From the NCBI RefSeq assembly GCF_013184985.2, contig NZ_CP063418.1, positions 2,170,001 to 2,234,000 on the forward strand: a DNA stretch of 64,000 nucleotides, in the 5' to 3' direction. The position numbers and the translations under genes are program-made. Positions 36,383 through 46,004 of this stretch are shown one piece after another; positions within the stretch are counted from its first letter, which is position 1, and the number at the start of each line of letters is the position of its first letter. Source of the DNA: Actinomyces faecalis (GTDB taxonomy: Bacteria; Actinomycetota; Actinomycetes; Actinomycetales; Actinomycetaceae). Under the pieces are notes generated by a model that was not told the DNA's origin, did not search any database, and saw only the letters and a list, made by a program, of their open reading frames with translations.

Positions 36383-37687
36383 TCACAGCGTCGCGTTCAT
36401 CTTCTCGACGAACTCCTCCGGCGTGATCTGCAGGAGGAAGATCTGCGAGAGGTTGGTCAGCAGCTCCTGCGCCTGTGCCGGGGGCAGCGCCTGGTCCCAG
36501 GACATCTGGAAGTGCGCCGCGTTCTTGGCCAGCTGGTAGCCGAAGGACAGGTACTCCGCGTGCTCAGACTTCTCGATCACCGACTCAGCGTCCAGCGCGC
36601 CCGGGATGAGCCCCTGGTCCACACACTTGGCGATGTACGGCTCGGAGAGCATCTCCGTGTTGAGGTACTCCAGGGCGACCTCGCGCGCCTCCTGGCTCGC
36701 CGTCGTCGTCACAGACCAGAAGTTAGCCGGGTTTCCGGTGAGGTTGCTCGGGTCACCCTTGCCGCCCTCAACCGTCGGGAAGGTGATGTAGCCCAGCTTG
36801 CCCGAGGAGACCATCTCCGCGGCGTCAGCCAGGAAGTTGGCGTACACCCACGAGCCCTGAAGGATCATCGCCGCCCTGCCAGTGTGCACCAGAGCGATGT
36901 CAGCGTTGGCGTCGGCATCGACGGAACCGTAGGAGTCACCCAGTCCACCTGCCTTGACCATGCCCTGGATCATTGTCAGCGCCGTGGTGAAAGCCGGGTC
37001 AGACCACGCGCCGGTCTCACCAGCAAGCACCCGGTCGAAGACCTCGTGCCCGCCGACACGGTCGGTCAGGTACTGGATCCACATGAGGTAGGGCCACAGT
37101 GACGCGCCGGCCTCCGCGAACGGGATGTAGCCAGCGTCCTTGAAAACAGGGATCAGTGCCATGAGCTCGTCCCAGGTCTGAGGAGGCTGTACACCGACCT
37201 TCTCGAAGACCTCCTTGTTGTAGTAGATGAGGACGGGCTGGGTGTTGTTGTTAGGCAGGGCATAGACCTTCCCGTCCACCTTGCCAATGTCCAGGATGGA
37301 CGGGATGAGGCGCTTCTGCGCCTGCGCGGTCAGGTCCGTGAGGTCGATGACGTGGTCGTTGCTGACGTAGTCGACCAGCGTGCCTCCCGCCCAGCTGTAG
37401 AGCAGGGTCGGGGCGTTCCCAGAGCCGACCGCGGTGCGGATCTTCTCCTTGTAGGCGTCGTTCGCAAAGACCTCGTAGGCGATCTTCTTGTCGGCGTGCT
37501 CGGAGTTCCAACGCTCGAAGGAGTCACGGAAGGTCTTCTCCGACCCACCGGTCAGGAACCAGGTCGTAGCACCGCCACCCGACGCCCCGCCCGGCTTCGA
37601 CCCGCCACAGGCCGCCAGGGTGGCCGCGATTCCTGCAGCGAGCACACCCGCACATGCCTGACGACGTGAGATCACGAGCTTGTTCAT
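36383..37687 (-). CDS. Orphan extracellular solute-binding lipoprotein (paralogue of system 3)
   Basis: 434 residues, with the same architecture as the system 3 binding protein: signal VISRRQACAGVLAAG, lipobox LAAC, GGSKPGG linker, mature part ending in SWDQALPPAQAQELL. No permease genes follow; the next gene downstream is the convergent LacI gene. It probably docks onto the system 3 permeases and widens their ligand range, or is a redundant duplicate. Start ATG 37687, preceded by GAGAGGAAG as in the paralogue. Lies divergent from a paralogous LacI gene, so binding protein and regulator were duplicated together. Confidence 0.92.
   Translation of the reverse strand: MNKLVISRRQACAGVLAAGIAATLAACGGSKPGGASGGGATTWFLTGGSEKTFRDSFERWNSEHADKKIAYEVFANDAYKEKIRTAVGSGNAPTLLYSWAGGTLVDYVSNDHVIDLTDLTAQAQKRLIPSILDIGKVDGKVYALPNNNTQPVLIYYNKEVFEKVGVQPPQTWDELMALIPVFKDAGYIPFAEAGASLWPYLMWIQYLTDRVGGHEVFDRVLAGETGAWSDPAFTTALTMIQGMVKAGGLGDSYGSVDADANADIALVHTGRAAMILQGSWVYANFLADAAEMVSSGKLGYITFPTVEGGKGDPSNLTGNPANFWSVTTTASQEAREVALEYLNTEMLSEPYIAKCVDQGLIPGALDAESVIEKSEHAEYLSFGYQLAKNAAHFQMSWDQALPPAQAQELLTNLSQIFLLQITPEEFVEKMNATL
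36386..36512. repeat. Near-identical 127-bp repeat, copy 2
   Basis: Second copy of the repeat at 33611-33737, offset by 2775 bp, 126/127 identical, at the 3' end of the orphan binding-protein gene. Confidence 0.9.
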
Positions 37688-37785
37688 AGTGCTTCCTCTC
37701 AGATCCGGGCCCGTACGGCCCTCCGACAACGTTGTCGGTTCCCAACGATCCGTCAGCGATGACGGCGCAGGTCACGAAACACAGT

Positions 37786-37801
37786 GTTCGTTTCACTGAC
37801 A
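37786..37801. promoter_or_regulatory. Conserved regulatory motif in divergent region, copy 2
   Basis: GTTCGTTTCACTGACA, 15 of 16 identical to the copy at 35018-35033, in the gap 37688-37932 between the orphan binding-protein gene and its divergent LacI gene. A CGAAACAC-A-GTGTTCG inverted repeat (one extra base) overlaps its start. Confidence 0.5.
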
Positions 37802-37932
37802 TACAAACCGTAAGCCCCTGCTGTGTGGCCGACAACCTTCCGTGGGTCACAATTTCATAACATTACTTCGATTTGACGCCAGAAAGAGCAAAATAATGAA
37901 AGTTATTGATGTCCGCCGCCAAGGAGCACTCC

Positions 37933-39027
37933 ATGCCACGGCCTCGCTCTGACACGCCCACCCAGGCCGCCGTCGCCTCCGCCGCGAAGGTCTCCGTACC
38001 GACGGTCTCCAAGGCGCTGCGCGGCGACCCCACGATCTCCGCCCGAACCCGCGAGCGTGTCCTCGCCACCGCCCGCCGACTGGGCTACCCGGTCCGACCG
38101 CTCAGCCGGCCAGAACCCGCCCCCGTCACCGGTAGCAGTGCCGCGTGCGGACCAGGCGCGGTCCGCAAGCAGCCGCATGTCGCCGTCCTCTTCGAGACTG
38201 TCGACAACGCCTACGCACCCGAGGTGCTCAAGGGCATGCTCATGGCCGCGGCCGAGCTCGACGTCATCGTTCACATCGACGAGATCGGCGCTCCCACCCA
38301 TGCCTCTGGACCTCGGTCGCCCGAGCGGACCATGGAGCTAGCCACACGCGCCGTCGAGAGCGCAGACGGACTGATCCTGGCCACCACTCCCTGCTCGGTC
38401 GAGCTGTTCCGCTACTGCAGCGCCCGGGGCGTCCCCGTCGTCTCCATCGACCCTGCCTGCGCCCCGCCCGAGGGCCTCGTCGCCCTGTCCGCCAGCAACT
38501 GGCGCGGCGGCGTCCAGGCCACGCGCCACCTGCTGGCCCTTGGTCACAGACGTATCGGCGTCGTGGGCGGCCCGTCAACCTCCGTTCCCAGCGTCGAGCG
38601 GCTGGCAGGCTACCGCTCCGCCTTGGCCGAGGCCGGCATAGCCTTCGACCCTGAGCTGGTCACCAGCGGCAGGTACACCTATGAGGCCGGGGTGGCTGGA
38701 GCCGCCCAGGTTCTTGAGGTCAGCAACCCTCCGACCGCGGTCTTCGCCCTGTCGGACTCCATCGCCTTCGGCGTCATGGCCTACGCCCACAAGCAGGGCA
38801 TCTCGATCCCGGAGCACCTGTCCGTCATCGGCTTTGACGACACCGCGCCGGCACGCCTGGTCTCCCCCGGGCTGACGGTCATTCACCAGCCGCTTCGCGA
38901 CATGGGCCGAGAGGCCCTGGAGCTGATCAAGCGTGCCGTTGACGGCGGTTACGTCCCAGGACGTCCCGTCGAGCTGCAGACCGCACTCGTCCAACGTGGG
39001 TCGACGGCGCCACCGGGCTCGCGGTGA
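37933..39027 (+). CDS. LacI-family regulator, paralogue 2
   Basis: 364 residues, paralogue of the regulator at 35241-36299, with HTH AAKVSVPTVSKALRGD and the effector elements EVLKGMLMAAAELD, FALSDSIAFGVMA and VIGFDDTAPARLVSPGLTVIHQPL. ATG 37933 has AAGGAG about 6 nt upstream; an open extension of nine codons lacks one. Divergent from the orphan binding protein. With the conserved upstream motif, cross-talk or ligand splitting between the two regulators is likely. Confidence 0.92.
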   Translation: MPRPRSDTPTQAAVASAAKVSVPTVSKALRGDPTISARTRERVLATARRLGYPVRPLSRPEPAPVTGSSAACGPGAVRKQPHVAVLFETVDNAYAPEVLKGMLMAAAELDVIVHIDEIGAPTHASGPRSPERTMELATRAVESADGLILATTPCSVELFRYCSARGVPVVSIDPACAPPEGLVALSASNWRGGVQATRHLLALGHRRIGVVGGPSTSVPSVERLAGYRSALAEAGIAFDPELVTSGRYTYEAGVAGAAQVLEVSNPPTAVFALSDSIAFGVMAYAHKQGISIPEHLSVIGFDDTAPARLVSPGLTVIHQPLRDMGREALELIKRAVDGGYVPGRPVELQTALVQRGSTAPPGSR

Positions 39028-39132
39028 CGGCGTCGTCTCGGGCTCAACCTGACCGCCGCGGCAGACGACGGCGGTCGCGCAGGCTCCGGTCAAGGAACCC
39101 GCACGACCGTCGCGTGGAGGGCGTGCGCTGGC

Positions 39133-40170
39133 TCAGTGGCCCGGGTGGACCATGGACTTCAGCGTGGTTGGCGCAGGCTTCACCTTGAGCGGGGTCTCCG
39201 CCTCGTCCAGGCCGTAGTGGTCAGTCACCAGGCGATCGAGGTCTACCTTGCCCGAGGCCACCAGCTCGATAGCCGTGGGCCAGGTGTTGTTGTACCGGAA
39301 GATACCGGTGACGTTGACCTCGTGGCTCGTGATGTAGGAGACCGGCAGGAGCATGTCGTCATCCCCCATGCCTATGATGATCGCTGAGCCCCCGGCCTTG
39401 ACGTGCTTGATGCCGTCCACGACGGCCGCGGTCACGCCAGTGGCGTCAAAGAAGGCGTCAAAGCCCCGTCCCTCCAGCTCGGGGGCCCCAGGCTCGTAGG
39501 CCTCGGTGGCGCCGAGCTCCAGCACGGTCTGACGACGACCTGCCACCATGTCCGTCACCACGACCTCACGGGCACCGTACGCCTTGGCCACCTGGGCGAC
39601 GATCGCACCGATCGGGCCGGCGCCGGCCACCAGGACGGTGTCGCCGACGGTCAGGCGGGCCTTGCGCGCTGCCGCGATCCCCACACTCAGGGGTTCGAGC
39701 AGCGCACCGGCGTCCCAGGACACCGAGTCCGGGATCTCGTAGGCGAAGTCGTCCTGGATGAGGGCGTACTCACTGAAGCAGCCGTCGATCGGCGGGGTCG
39801 CGTAGAACTCGATGTGCGGGCAGAGGTTGTACTCACCGCGCTTGCAGAGCTCGCACACGCGGCACGAGCGCTGGGGCTCGATGGACACGCGCTGGCCGAC
39901 TCGCCCAGGGTCCACCTGCTCGCCGACGGCGACGACGGTGCCGCAGGCCTCGTGCCCCAGGATCATCGGCTCCTTGACGATGAAGTCGCCGATGCGTCCG
40001 TGCTGGTAGTAGTGCACGTCCGAGCCGCACACGCCCACGGACTCGATCTTGACCAGGACCTGGTCAGGGTCGGGGACGGGGACAGGGCGCTGCTGGATCT
40101 CGACCTCGTGCTCACGCAGGAGAACCTGAGCACGCATCGTCTCAGGGACGGTGAGGACGTTGTCCGTCAT
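39133..40170 (-). CDS. Zinc-dependent polyol dehydrogenase (xylitol/sorbitol dehydrogenase type)
   Basis: Medium-chain alcohol dehydrogenase, 345 residues. Catalytic zinc site in VGVCGSDVHYYQHG and GHEACG, structural-zinc cysteines in CRVCELCKRGEYNLC, Rossmann motif AGAGPIG, then VVVTDMVAGR where an acidic residue favours NAD+. The closest families are xylitol dehydrogenase and L-iditol/sorbitol dehydrogenase. It lies 23 bp downstream of xylB, so oxidation of xylitol to xylulose, which XylB then phosphorylates, is the best guess; D-arabitol or L-iditol are alternatives. Confidence 0.9.
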   Translation of the reverse strand: MTDNVLTVPETMRAQVLLREHEVEIQQRPVPVPDPDQVLVKIESVGVCGSDVHYYQHGRIGDFIVKEPMILGHEACGTVVAVGEQVDPGRVGQRVSIEPQRSCRVCELCKRGEYNLCPHIEFYATPPIDGCFSEYALIQDDFAYEIPDSVSWDAGALLEPLSVGIAAARKARLTVGDTVLVAGAGPIGAIVAQVAKAYGAREVVVTDMVAGRRQTVLELGATEAYEPGAPELEGRGFDAFFDATGVTAAVVDGIKHVKAGGSAIIIGMGDDDMLLPVSYITSHEVNVTGIFRYNNTWPTAIELVASGKVDLDRLVTDHYGLDEAETPLKVKPAPTTLKSMVHPGH

Positions 40171-40193
40171 GGTTCTTCGTTCTTCCTTGCTTC

Positions 40194-41654
40194 TCAGACC
40201 TGCGTGCCGGCGACCACCGCGGCCGCCCTGTCATACGCGGCCCGGACCTGCGGCTGCGCGGGAGCAGTCAGGTGCTCGGCGCCGGCCAGCTCCCAGGCCG
40301 GCGGCTCGGCCCCGCCGTCGAGGACCCAGGCCGCCTGCCTGGCCGCGCCGATGGCCACGTACTCCCCGGCCGGCGGGACGTTGACCGGCACGCCCAGCAC
40401 GGCCGGGCTCAGCTCCTTGGCGCTGCGCCACCTGACGCCGCCGCCGACGATCGCGACCTCGCTGATGTCCACGCCCTGGGCCCGCACGGCGTCCAGGCAG
40501 GCACCCATGAGACACAGCAGGCCCTCGACGGCCGCGCGCGCGTAGTTGGCAGGGGTGAGGCTGGACAGGGTCATGCCCGTGAGCGTGCCGGTGGCCTCGG
40601 GCAGGTTCGGAGTACGCTCGCCCTCCAGGTAGGGCACGTGGACGAGGCCGCCGGCACCGGGCTCGGCAGACAGGGCCAGCTCGTCGAGCTCGTCGTAGCT
40701 GACTCCCAGGACCTTCTTGGCGGCGTCCAGGACGCGTGCGCCGTTGAGGGTGCAGGCCAGCGGCAGGAAGGCGCCGGTGGCGTCAGCGAAGCCGGTCACC
40801 AGGCCGGACGAGTCATGGGTGGGGGTGGCGGAGACGGCCGCGACCACGCCGGAGGTCCCCAGAGACACTGAGGTCTGGCCGGGGCGCAGCCCCAGTCCCA
40901 GCGCGGCACCGGCGTTGTCACCACAGCCGGGCCCCAGTGCCAGGTGGGTGAGGTCGCTGCCGAGCACGTCGCGACCGCCGTGACCGGCAACCGCGTTCGG
41001 GCCCACCACGCGCGGCAGGACGATGCCCGCAACCTCGTCCTCACTGCGGCGCAGAGCCAGGGCAAGCAGGTCGCGACGGTACTGGTTGGTCACGGAGTCG
41101 AAGTAGCCGGTGCCTGAGGCGTCAGACCGGTCCGTGGTCAGGGTCTCCAGGCTCGTGGCCCCCGAGAGCCTCCAGGTCAGCCAGTCGTGCGGCAGGCACA
41201 CAGCCGCGACCCGCGCGGCGTTCTCAGGCTCGTTGTCCGCCAGCCACCGCAGCTTGGTGATGGTCAGCGACGCGACGAGCACGCTGCCCACGGCGTCCGC
41301 CCAGGCCTTGCGACCAGCAGCCTCGTCCCCCTCGCCCAGCTCGACGATGAGGTCGCGGGCGGCACCGGCCGACCGGGTGTCGTTCCACAGCAGGGCGGGG
41401 CGGATGACCTCGCCGTCGGCGTCGAGCACGACCATGCCGTGCTGCTGGCCGCCTACGGACAGGGCGTCGACGTCAGCCAGTCCGCCGACGGCGTCGGCCA
41501 CCTCACCCAGGGCACGCCACCACTCATCGGGGTGGACCTCGGTGCCGTCCGGGTGAGAGGCCTTGGCCTCGCGGACCAGTGCGCCGGTGGCGGCGTCACG
41601 GATGACGATCTTGCAGGACTGCGTCGAGGAGTCGACGCCGGCGACGAGTGCCAT
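40194..41654 (-). CDS. xylB: Xylulokinase
   Basis: FGGY-family kinase phosphorylating D-xylulose to xylulose 5-phosphate. 486 residues, with N-terminal [15 protein letters not shown], the [11 protein letters not shown] substrate-binding region, [12 protein letters not shown] nucleotide-binding motif and the C-terminal [11 protein letters not shown]. Start at ATG 41654 (MALVAGV), with GGAAGGAA upstream; an open frame extends 49 codons beyond it but crosses the terminator region. xylB and the polyol dehydrogenase gene form one unit separated from xylA by two hairpins. Confidence 0.95.
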   Translation of the reverse strand: MALVAGVDSSTQSCKIVIRDAATGALVREAKASHPDGTEVHPDEWWRALGEVADAVGGLADVDALSVGGQQHGMVVLDADGEVIRPALLWNDTRSAGAARDLIVELGEGDEAAGRKAWADAVGSVLVASLTITKLRWLADNEPENAARVAAVCLPHDWLTWRLSGATSLETLTTDRSDASGTGYFDSVTNQYRRDLLALALRRSEDEVAGIVLPRVVGPNAVAGHGGRDVLGSDLTHLALGPGCGDNAGAALGLGLRPGQTSVSLGTSGVVAAVSATPTHDSSGLVTGFADATGAFLPLACTLNGARVLDAAKKVLGVSYDELDELALSAEPGAGGLVHVPYLEGERTPNLPEATGTLTGMTLSSLTPANYARAAVEGLLCLMGACLDAVRAQGVDISEVAIVGGGVRWRSAKELSPAVLGVPVNVPPAGEYVAIGAARQAAWVLDGGAEPPAWELAGAEHLTAPAQPQVRAAYDRAAAVVAGTQV

Positions 41655-41724
41655 GAAGGTTCCTTCCGCGGTGAAGGTGGCGGTAGCGAGAGGGTGTCGG
41701 ATGGTAGTGACAGGGTCAGGACAG

Positions 41725-41763
41725 GCGAGGGGACGACGGCGGTGCTCGCCGTCGTCCCCTCGC
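41725..41763 (-). terminator. Second hairpin between xylA and xylB
   Basis: Perfect 17-bp inverted repeat (41725-41741 / 41747-41763) with a 5-nt loop, 71 bp before the xylB start. Confidence 0.8.
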
Positions 41764-41777
41764 TCGCCTGGCAGGGA

Positions 41778-41808
41778 CCCTTGCGTGCCGTGCCCCGGCA
41801 CGCAAGGG
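41778..41808 (-). terminator. First hairpin after xylA
   Basis: Perfect 13-bp inverted repeat (41778-41790 / 41796-41808) with a 5-nt loop, 18 bp after the xylA stop. Together with the next hairpin it should stop most xylA transcripts. Confidence 0.8.
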
Positions 41809-41826
41809 AGCCGGCTAGGACCGGCC

Positions 41827-43008
41827 TCAGCCGATCAGGTGCATGACGGCCTTCTGGTAGAGGTCGACGAAGTGGTAGTCGCGTGCGGCGGCGGCCTCAG
41901 CGTCGAAGTCCTCGTAGGCAGAGCGGTCGGCGATGAAGTCCTCCAGGGACTCGCCCTCGGCCAGGGTGGGCTCACCGAGCTCGTAGATGCCGGAGAGCTT
42001 GAGAGCCTCCTGGACCTCAGGGTCGGCGCGGAAGGCCTGGGCCTTCTCCTTGAGCTGCAGCCACATCTCCATATTGGCAGCCGCGGACTCCCACACACCC
42101 TCCATGCCGTCGGTGCGCGAGGGCTTGTAGTCGAAGTGGATCGGGCCGTCGTAGCGCGGGCCGCCGTTCGGGAAGCCGTTGACGATGAGGTCCACGGTGA
42201 AGAAGGCGGACAGCAGGTCGCCGTGGCCGAAGACCAGGTCCTGGTCGTACTTCAGGCCCTTCTGGCCGTTGAGGTCGATGTGGAAGAGCTTGCCGTGGTT
42301 GAGGGCCTGGGCGATGCCGTGGGTGTAGTTGAGGTTCGCCATCTGCTCGTGGCCGACCTCGGGGTTCAGACCCACGACGTCACCGTTGTCCAGCTGGCCG
42401 ATCAGGGCCAGGGCGTGGCCGACGGTGGGCAGGAAGATGTCACCGCGGGGCTCGTTCGGCTTGGGCTCCAGGCCGATCTTGAGGTCGTAGCCCTTGTCCT
42501 TGATGTACTGGGCGACGGTGTCCAGGCCCTCCTTGTAGCGGTCGAAGGCCGCGTTGAGGTCCTTGGAGGAGTCGTACTCAGCGCCCTCGCGCCCGCCCCA
42601 CATGACGAAGGTCTTGGCGCCCAGCTCGGCGGCCAGGTCGACGTTGCGCAGGATCTTGCGCAGGCCGAAGCGACGGATCGAGCGGTCGTTGTTGGTCAGG
42701 CCGCCGTCCTTGAAGATCGGGTGGGTGAAGGTGTTGGTCGTGACCATCTCGATGGTCAGGCCCGTGGCGTCCACCGTGTCCTTGAGCCTGCGGACGATCT
42801 CGTCACGCTCGGCGTCGGTGGCGTCGAAGGGGAAGACGTCGTTGTCGTGGAAGGTGATGCCCCAGGCACCGAGCTCGGCGAGCTTCTCGGTGTACTCCCA
42901 CGGACGCAGGGCGGCGCGGGTCTTGTCACCGAAGGGGTCGGCGGCGAGCCAGCCGACGGTCCACAGACCGAATGAGAACTTGTCTTCCTTGGTGGGCTTG
43001 CGAACCAT
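41827..43008 (-). CDS. xylA: Xylose isomerase
   Basis: Converts D-xylose to D-xylulose. 393 residues, the short actinobacterial (class I) form. Active-site motifs: [12 protein letters not shown] (catalytic His and Asp), [22 protein letters not shown] (metal site), [27 protein letters not shown] and [11 protein letters not shown]. Start at ATG 43008 ([11 protein letters not shown]), with GAGGAGGAG just upstream. Divergent from xylR across 69 bp that contain a good promoter and an operator-like palindrome. Confidence 0.97.
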   Translation of the reverse strand: MVRKPTKEDKFSFGLWTVGWLAADPFGDKTRAALRPWEYTEKLAELGAWGITFHDNDVFPFDATDAERDEIVRRLKDTVDATGLTIEMVTTNTFTHPIFKDGGLTNNDRSIRRFGLRKILRNVDLAAELGAKTFVMWGGREGAEYDSSKDLNAAFDRYKEGLDTVAQYIKDKGYDLKIGLEPKPNEPRGDIFLPTVGHALALIGQLDNGDVVGLNPEVGHEQMANLNYTHGIAQALNHGKLFHIDLNGQKGLKYDQDLVFGHGDLLSAFFTVDLIVNGFPNGGPRYDGPIHFDYKPSRTDGMEGVWESAAANMEMWLQLKEKAQAFRADPEVQEALKLSGIYELGEPTLAEGESLEDFIADRSAYEDFDAEAAAARDYHFVDLYQKAVMHLIG

Positions 43009-43036
43009 GGTCTCCTCCTCGAGCCGGTATTTGTTC

Positions 43037-43074
43037 GTTGGTGCAACTATGACATGTCCATGAGGTAGGGTCAA
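43037..43074 (-). promoter_or_regulatory. xylA promoter with operator-like palindrome
   Basis: On the minus strand: -35 TTGACC (43069-43074), a 17-bp spacer, and -10 CATAGT (43046-43051). GTTG-GTG-CAAC (43037-43047) overlaps the downstream edge of the -10 and the expected start point, a suitable place for ROK-type repression. The -35 box ends only 3 bp from the xylR start codon. Confidence 0.6.
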
Positions 43075-43077
43075 GGC

Positions 43078-44352
43078 GTGGTTCGAAGCACATCCCAGAC
43101 GACGGCGTCTGCCGCGGCTCGCGCCCGACGCTCTCCAGCACGCGCCGGCGCGACCCGTGGCGCGCGCACCACGGCCTCAGCCCGTCAGTCGACACTGCGC
43201 ACGGCCAACCTGGCACTGGTGGCACGCCAGGTCCTGTCCTCCCCCACTCCGATCTCACGGGCCGACGTGGCCGCCGCGACCGGGATGACCAGGTCCACGG
43301 CCTCCCGCCTGGTCGACGAGCTCGTCGGTACCGGGATCCTCGTCGAGCTCGACCCGGCCCCGTCCTCAGGCCCAGGCCGCCCCGCCGTCCCGCTCGCCCC
43401 GCCGCACGCGACCTTTGTGGCGCTGGGGCTGGAGGTCAACGTCGCCCACATGGCAGTTCGCGCGATCGACCTGTCCGGAGAGCTGCTGACCGAGCGCGTG
43501 GTCCTGGACGACTTCTCTGACTCAGACCCCGCCGTCGTCCTTCGTCGCCTGGCCGCCCTCGTCGCCGACGTCCTCGCGCTGCCCACGATCCGCGCTGCGC
43601 GGCTCGTGGGAGCCGGTATCGCCCTGCCGGGCCTGGTCTCCGACGGCGTGCTGCTGCGCGCCCCGAACCTCGGCTGGTCCGGAGTGCGCCCCGCCGACCA
43701 CCTGGCCAGCGTCCTGGACGGCAACAGACTGAGCCTGGAGGTCGGCAACGAGGCGAGCCTGGGCGCGCTCACGGTAGGACGCTCCCGCCCTGTCCTGGCT
43801 CCCCAGTGGCCCTCCTTCATCTACCTGTCCGGAGAGAACGGCATCGGTGCCGGCATCGTCCGCGACGGACAGGCCCTGGCAGGGACCAACGGCTTCGCGG
43901 GCGAGATCGGACACGTCCAGGTCGACCCCAGCGGACCGCTGTGCACGTGCGGCAACACAGGCTGCCTGGAGCGCTACGCCGGGCGTCGCTCGATCCTCAC
44001 AGCAGCCGGCCTGACAGAGGACACCCGCCCCGAGGAACTCGTCGCAGCCTGGCAGGCCGGCGACGTGGGCGCCCGACAGGCGATCTCAGCGGCCGCGCAC
44101 GCACTAGGAGTCAGCCTCGGTGCGGCGGTCAACCTGCTCGACATCCCCGTCGTCGTGCTCGGAGGACACCTTGCGCCACTGGCCGAGGTCCTGCGCTCCG
44201 AGGTCGAGGAGGAGCTGGGCAAGCGGGTCCTGGCCTCACAGTGGACCGAGCTGGAGATCCTTCAGGCAGGCAGCGACCAGATGCCTGGCGCCACCGGTGC
44301 CGCCTGGTCCCTCCTGGAGACCGTGGTCGCTGACCCGAGCGCCTGGATGTAG
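43078..44352 (+). CDS. xylR: ROK-family xylose repressor
   Basis: 424 residues: a basic Arg/Ala-rich N-terminal tail (~35 residues), a winged HTH ([21 protein letters not shown]), then the ROK sugar-kinase-like domain with [19 protein letters not shown] and the zinc motif [17 protein letters not shown] 43078 is the first possible start; the weak upstream site and the long basic tail leave room for a later start. Position directly opposite xylA supports xylose-responsive repression of xylA and probably its own gene. Confidence 0.9.
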   Translation: MVRSTSQTTASAAARARRSPARAGATRGARTTASARQSTLRTANLALVARQVLSSPTPISRADVAAATGMTRSTASRLVDELVGTGILVELDPAPSSGPGRPAVPLAPPHATFVALGLEVNVAHMAVRAIDLSGELLTERVVLDDFSDSDPAVVLRRLAALVADVLALPTIRAARLVGAGIALPGLVSDGVLLRAPNLGWSGVRPADHLASVLDGNRLSLEVGNEASLGALTVGRSRPVLAPQWPSFIYLSGENGIGAGIVRDGQALAGTNGFAGEIGHVQVDPSGPLCTCGNTGCLERYAGRRSILTAAGLTEDTRPEELVAAWQAGDVGARQAISAAAHALGVSLGAAVNLLDIPVVVLGGHLAPLAEVLRSEVEEELGKRVLASQWTELEILQAGSDQMPGATGAAWSLLETVVADPSAWM

Positions 44353-44374
44353 GGTTCCCGCCCCGTGCCAGGGC

Positions 44375-45535
44375 TTACATACCTCCTCCTTCAGAGATGA
44401 GCGGTGCCACATGCTCGCGCAGATACTCCCTGACATACGGCAGGATGAAATCAACCTGTCCCCATCCCACGGACTCAATCATCTGGGCGTCAATGAGTCT
44501 CTTCCTATACACACCCGCATATTGGGCATCCACACCCATACGCTCAGCGATGTCAGCCATCAATGAGGGCCCATCGTCAACCGCCATAGCAACGAGGAAA
44601 GTGCGATCGACGTCCGACAAGTCAGATACTGCCGGCTCGTGGACAAGCGCGCCAATCTTGCGACGCGCCTTCGCTATCCCCTGCGCTGCAGCCTTGGGTG
44701 TAATAAGCACCCCCTGCGCATACCGACAAGCCCATCGCCCTACGAGTTGAATCATGAAGGGATAGCCCGCGCACGCCCGTACTGCCGCTGCCAAGGCGTC
44801 AGGATCCCACCGCGCCTCAACATCCTCCACAGGCTCCTGCAAGGCGCGCTCGACATCGGCGTCGCGGACGCCGCCAAGAGTCACCATATTCGCGCGCCGC
44901 AGGAAGGTAATCGGGTTCGAGTCGTCACTGGAAGCCAGGAGAGGGCGAACCGCTGCGGGAATCCCTGCCATAACAAGGCAGATCTGCCGGTCTTCACGGA
45001 TCAGGTGTTGGATCGTGGCGGCGAGCTGCCGGATTTCATCAGTGCGCAGATGGTGAAGTTCATCAAGCGTGATCATGACCCCTGCTGCCTGTTGCCCGAG
45101 TACGCCCGCTTTATCGATCAGCTGGTCAAGCAAGCCACTCAGCGCACCTCGCAAGTCCACCGGCGGCAGGGTAGGAGCCTCGTGAGAAACTCCGATAGAC
45201 ACCCCAAAGAGCCCAAGGTCAGTCAGCCGCGTGCGCGCACCGGGATCCTGTCGCAACAGTTCCCGAACAACGGCATCGCGCAGACGATCCATGAATCCGA
45301 TCGTTCCGGTCTCGGAAAACACGATCCAGCCGTAACGCTCACGAGCTAGACGCTCGAGTTCATTGAGCATGACGGTCTTCCCGATGCCGCGCATGCCCGT
45401 GAGGACAGTCACTCGCTCGTGCGCCCCCGGGCCGGAAGCGAGAGCGTCATCAAACTCCTCCAACACGTCCTCACGACCGACTAGGAGAGGCGGAGTCTTG
45501 CCTAGCGTCGGACTGAAGGGATTCGACACGATCAT
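44375..45535 (-). CDS. AAA ATPase of the ORC/STAND-like ATP-binding type, function unknown
   Basis: 386 residues. N-terminal P-loop domain: Walker A TGMRGIGKT (~residues 44-52), Walker B VMITLDELHHL, sensor region LVMAGIPAAV. The C-terminal part is winged-helix-like (DLSDVDRTFLVAMAVDDGPSLMADIAERMGV). This arrangement is common in small stand-alone ATPases of actinobacteria, sometimes near mobile or toxin-antitoxin genes. Start ATG 45535 (MIVSNPF) is a choice; a GTG five codons earlier is possible, and no ribosome site is clear for either. An AT-rich stretch (~45565-45600) upstream separates it from the divergent hipB-like gene. Confidence 0.75.
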   Translation of the reverse strand: MIVSNPFSPTLGKTPPLLVGREDVLEEFDDALASGPGAHERVTVLTGMRGIGKTVMLNELERLARERYGWIVFSETGTIGFMDRLRDAVVRELLRQDPGARTRLTDLGLFGVSIGVSHEAPTLPPVDLRGALSGLLDQLIDKAGVLGQQAAGVMITLDELHHLRTDEIRQLAATIQHLIREDRQICLVMAGIPAAVRPLLASSDDSNPITFLRRANMVTLGGVRDADVERALQEPVEDVEARWDPDALAAAVRACAGYPFMIQLVGRWACRYAQGVLITPKAAAQGIAKARRKIGALVHEPAVSDLSDVDRTFLVAMAVDDGPSLMADIAERMGVDAQYAGVYRKRLIDAQMIESVGWGQVDFILPYVREYLREHVAPLISEGGGM

Positions 45536-45653
45536 GCTGTCATGATACACGCAAGGAGAGTGAAGTTTTTAGATTTTTTATAAGTTTTTGATTGCTTTAT
45601 ACCTCTCGCCGCGCAGACCTGGATGGCCAGGATTCCATCCATAACATCATCTC

Positions 45654-45682
45654 TTGACAAGTATCTTGGCCATCACCACGAT
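45654..45682 (+). promoter_or_regulatory. Probable promoter of the hipB-like gene (leaderless transcript)
   Basis: TTGACA (45654-45659), a 17-bp spacer and CACGAT (45677-45682) place the transcription start at about 45689, which is the A of the ATG. No ribosome site precedes that ATG, so a leaderless mRNA is suggested. The -10 box is weak. Confidence 0.4.
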
Positions 45683-45688
45683 GATGAC

Positions 45689-45985
45689 ATGGCAAAAAGT
45701 TGGCATCCCGCCACCAGACGCAGGATGAAGACCATCGGACCGTCCATCCGCTCATGGCGACTGGCCCGAGGCCTGTCCGCGACCGACGTCGCAGACCGCT
45801 CTGGCATCTCACGCACCACCTTGCGCCAGATCGAGACAAACCCGTCCGGCGTCTCCTTCGGCAACGTCTTCGCCGTGCTGTCCGTCCTCGGTATTGACCA
45901 CAAGGTCGCTCAAGCCGTCGACCCTCTTGAGGACCTCGTCGGCCGGACGCTCGTCCTCAGCGCGCTGGAAAAGAAGTCCCGATGA
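45689..45985 (+). CDS. HipB-like XRE-family regulator (antitoxin type)
   Basis: 98 residues with a Cro/C1-type HTH (TIGPSIRSWRLARGLSATDVADRSGISRTTL) and a short C-terminal segment DPLEDLVGRTLVLSALEKKSR. Size, fold and the HipA-like frame immediately after it match HipB antitoxins, which bind and repress their own promoter. Start at ATG 45689; ATG 45725 (MKTIG) is an alternative. The TGA overlaps an ATG (45982) that is out of frame with the HipA-like sequence, see that entry. Confidence 0.75.
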   Translation: MAKSWHPATRRRMKTIGPSIRSWRLARGLSATDVADRSGISRTTLRQIETNPSGVSFGNVFAVLSVLGIDHKVAQAVDPLEDLVGRTLVLSALEKKSR

Positions 45986-46004
45986 GCTCCGCCGTCCCGC
46001 TCCA

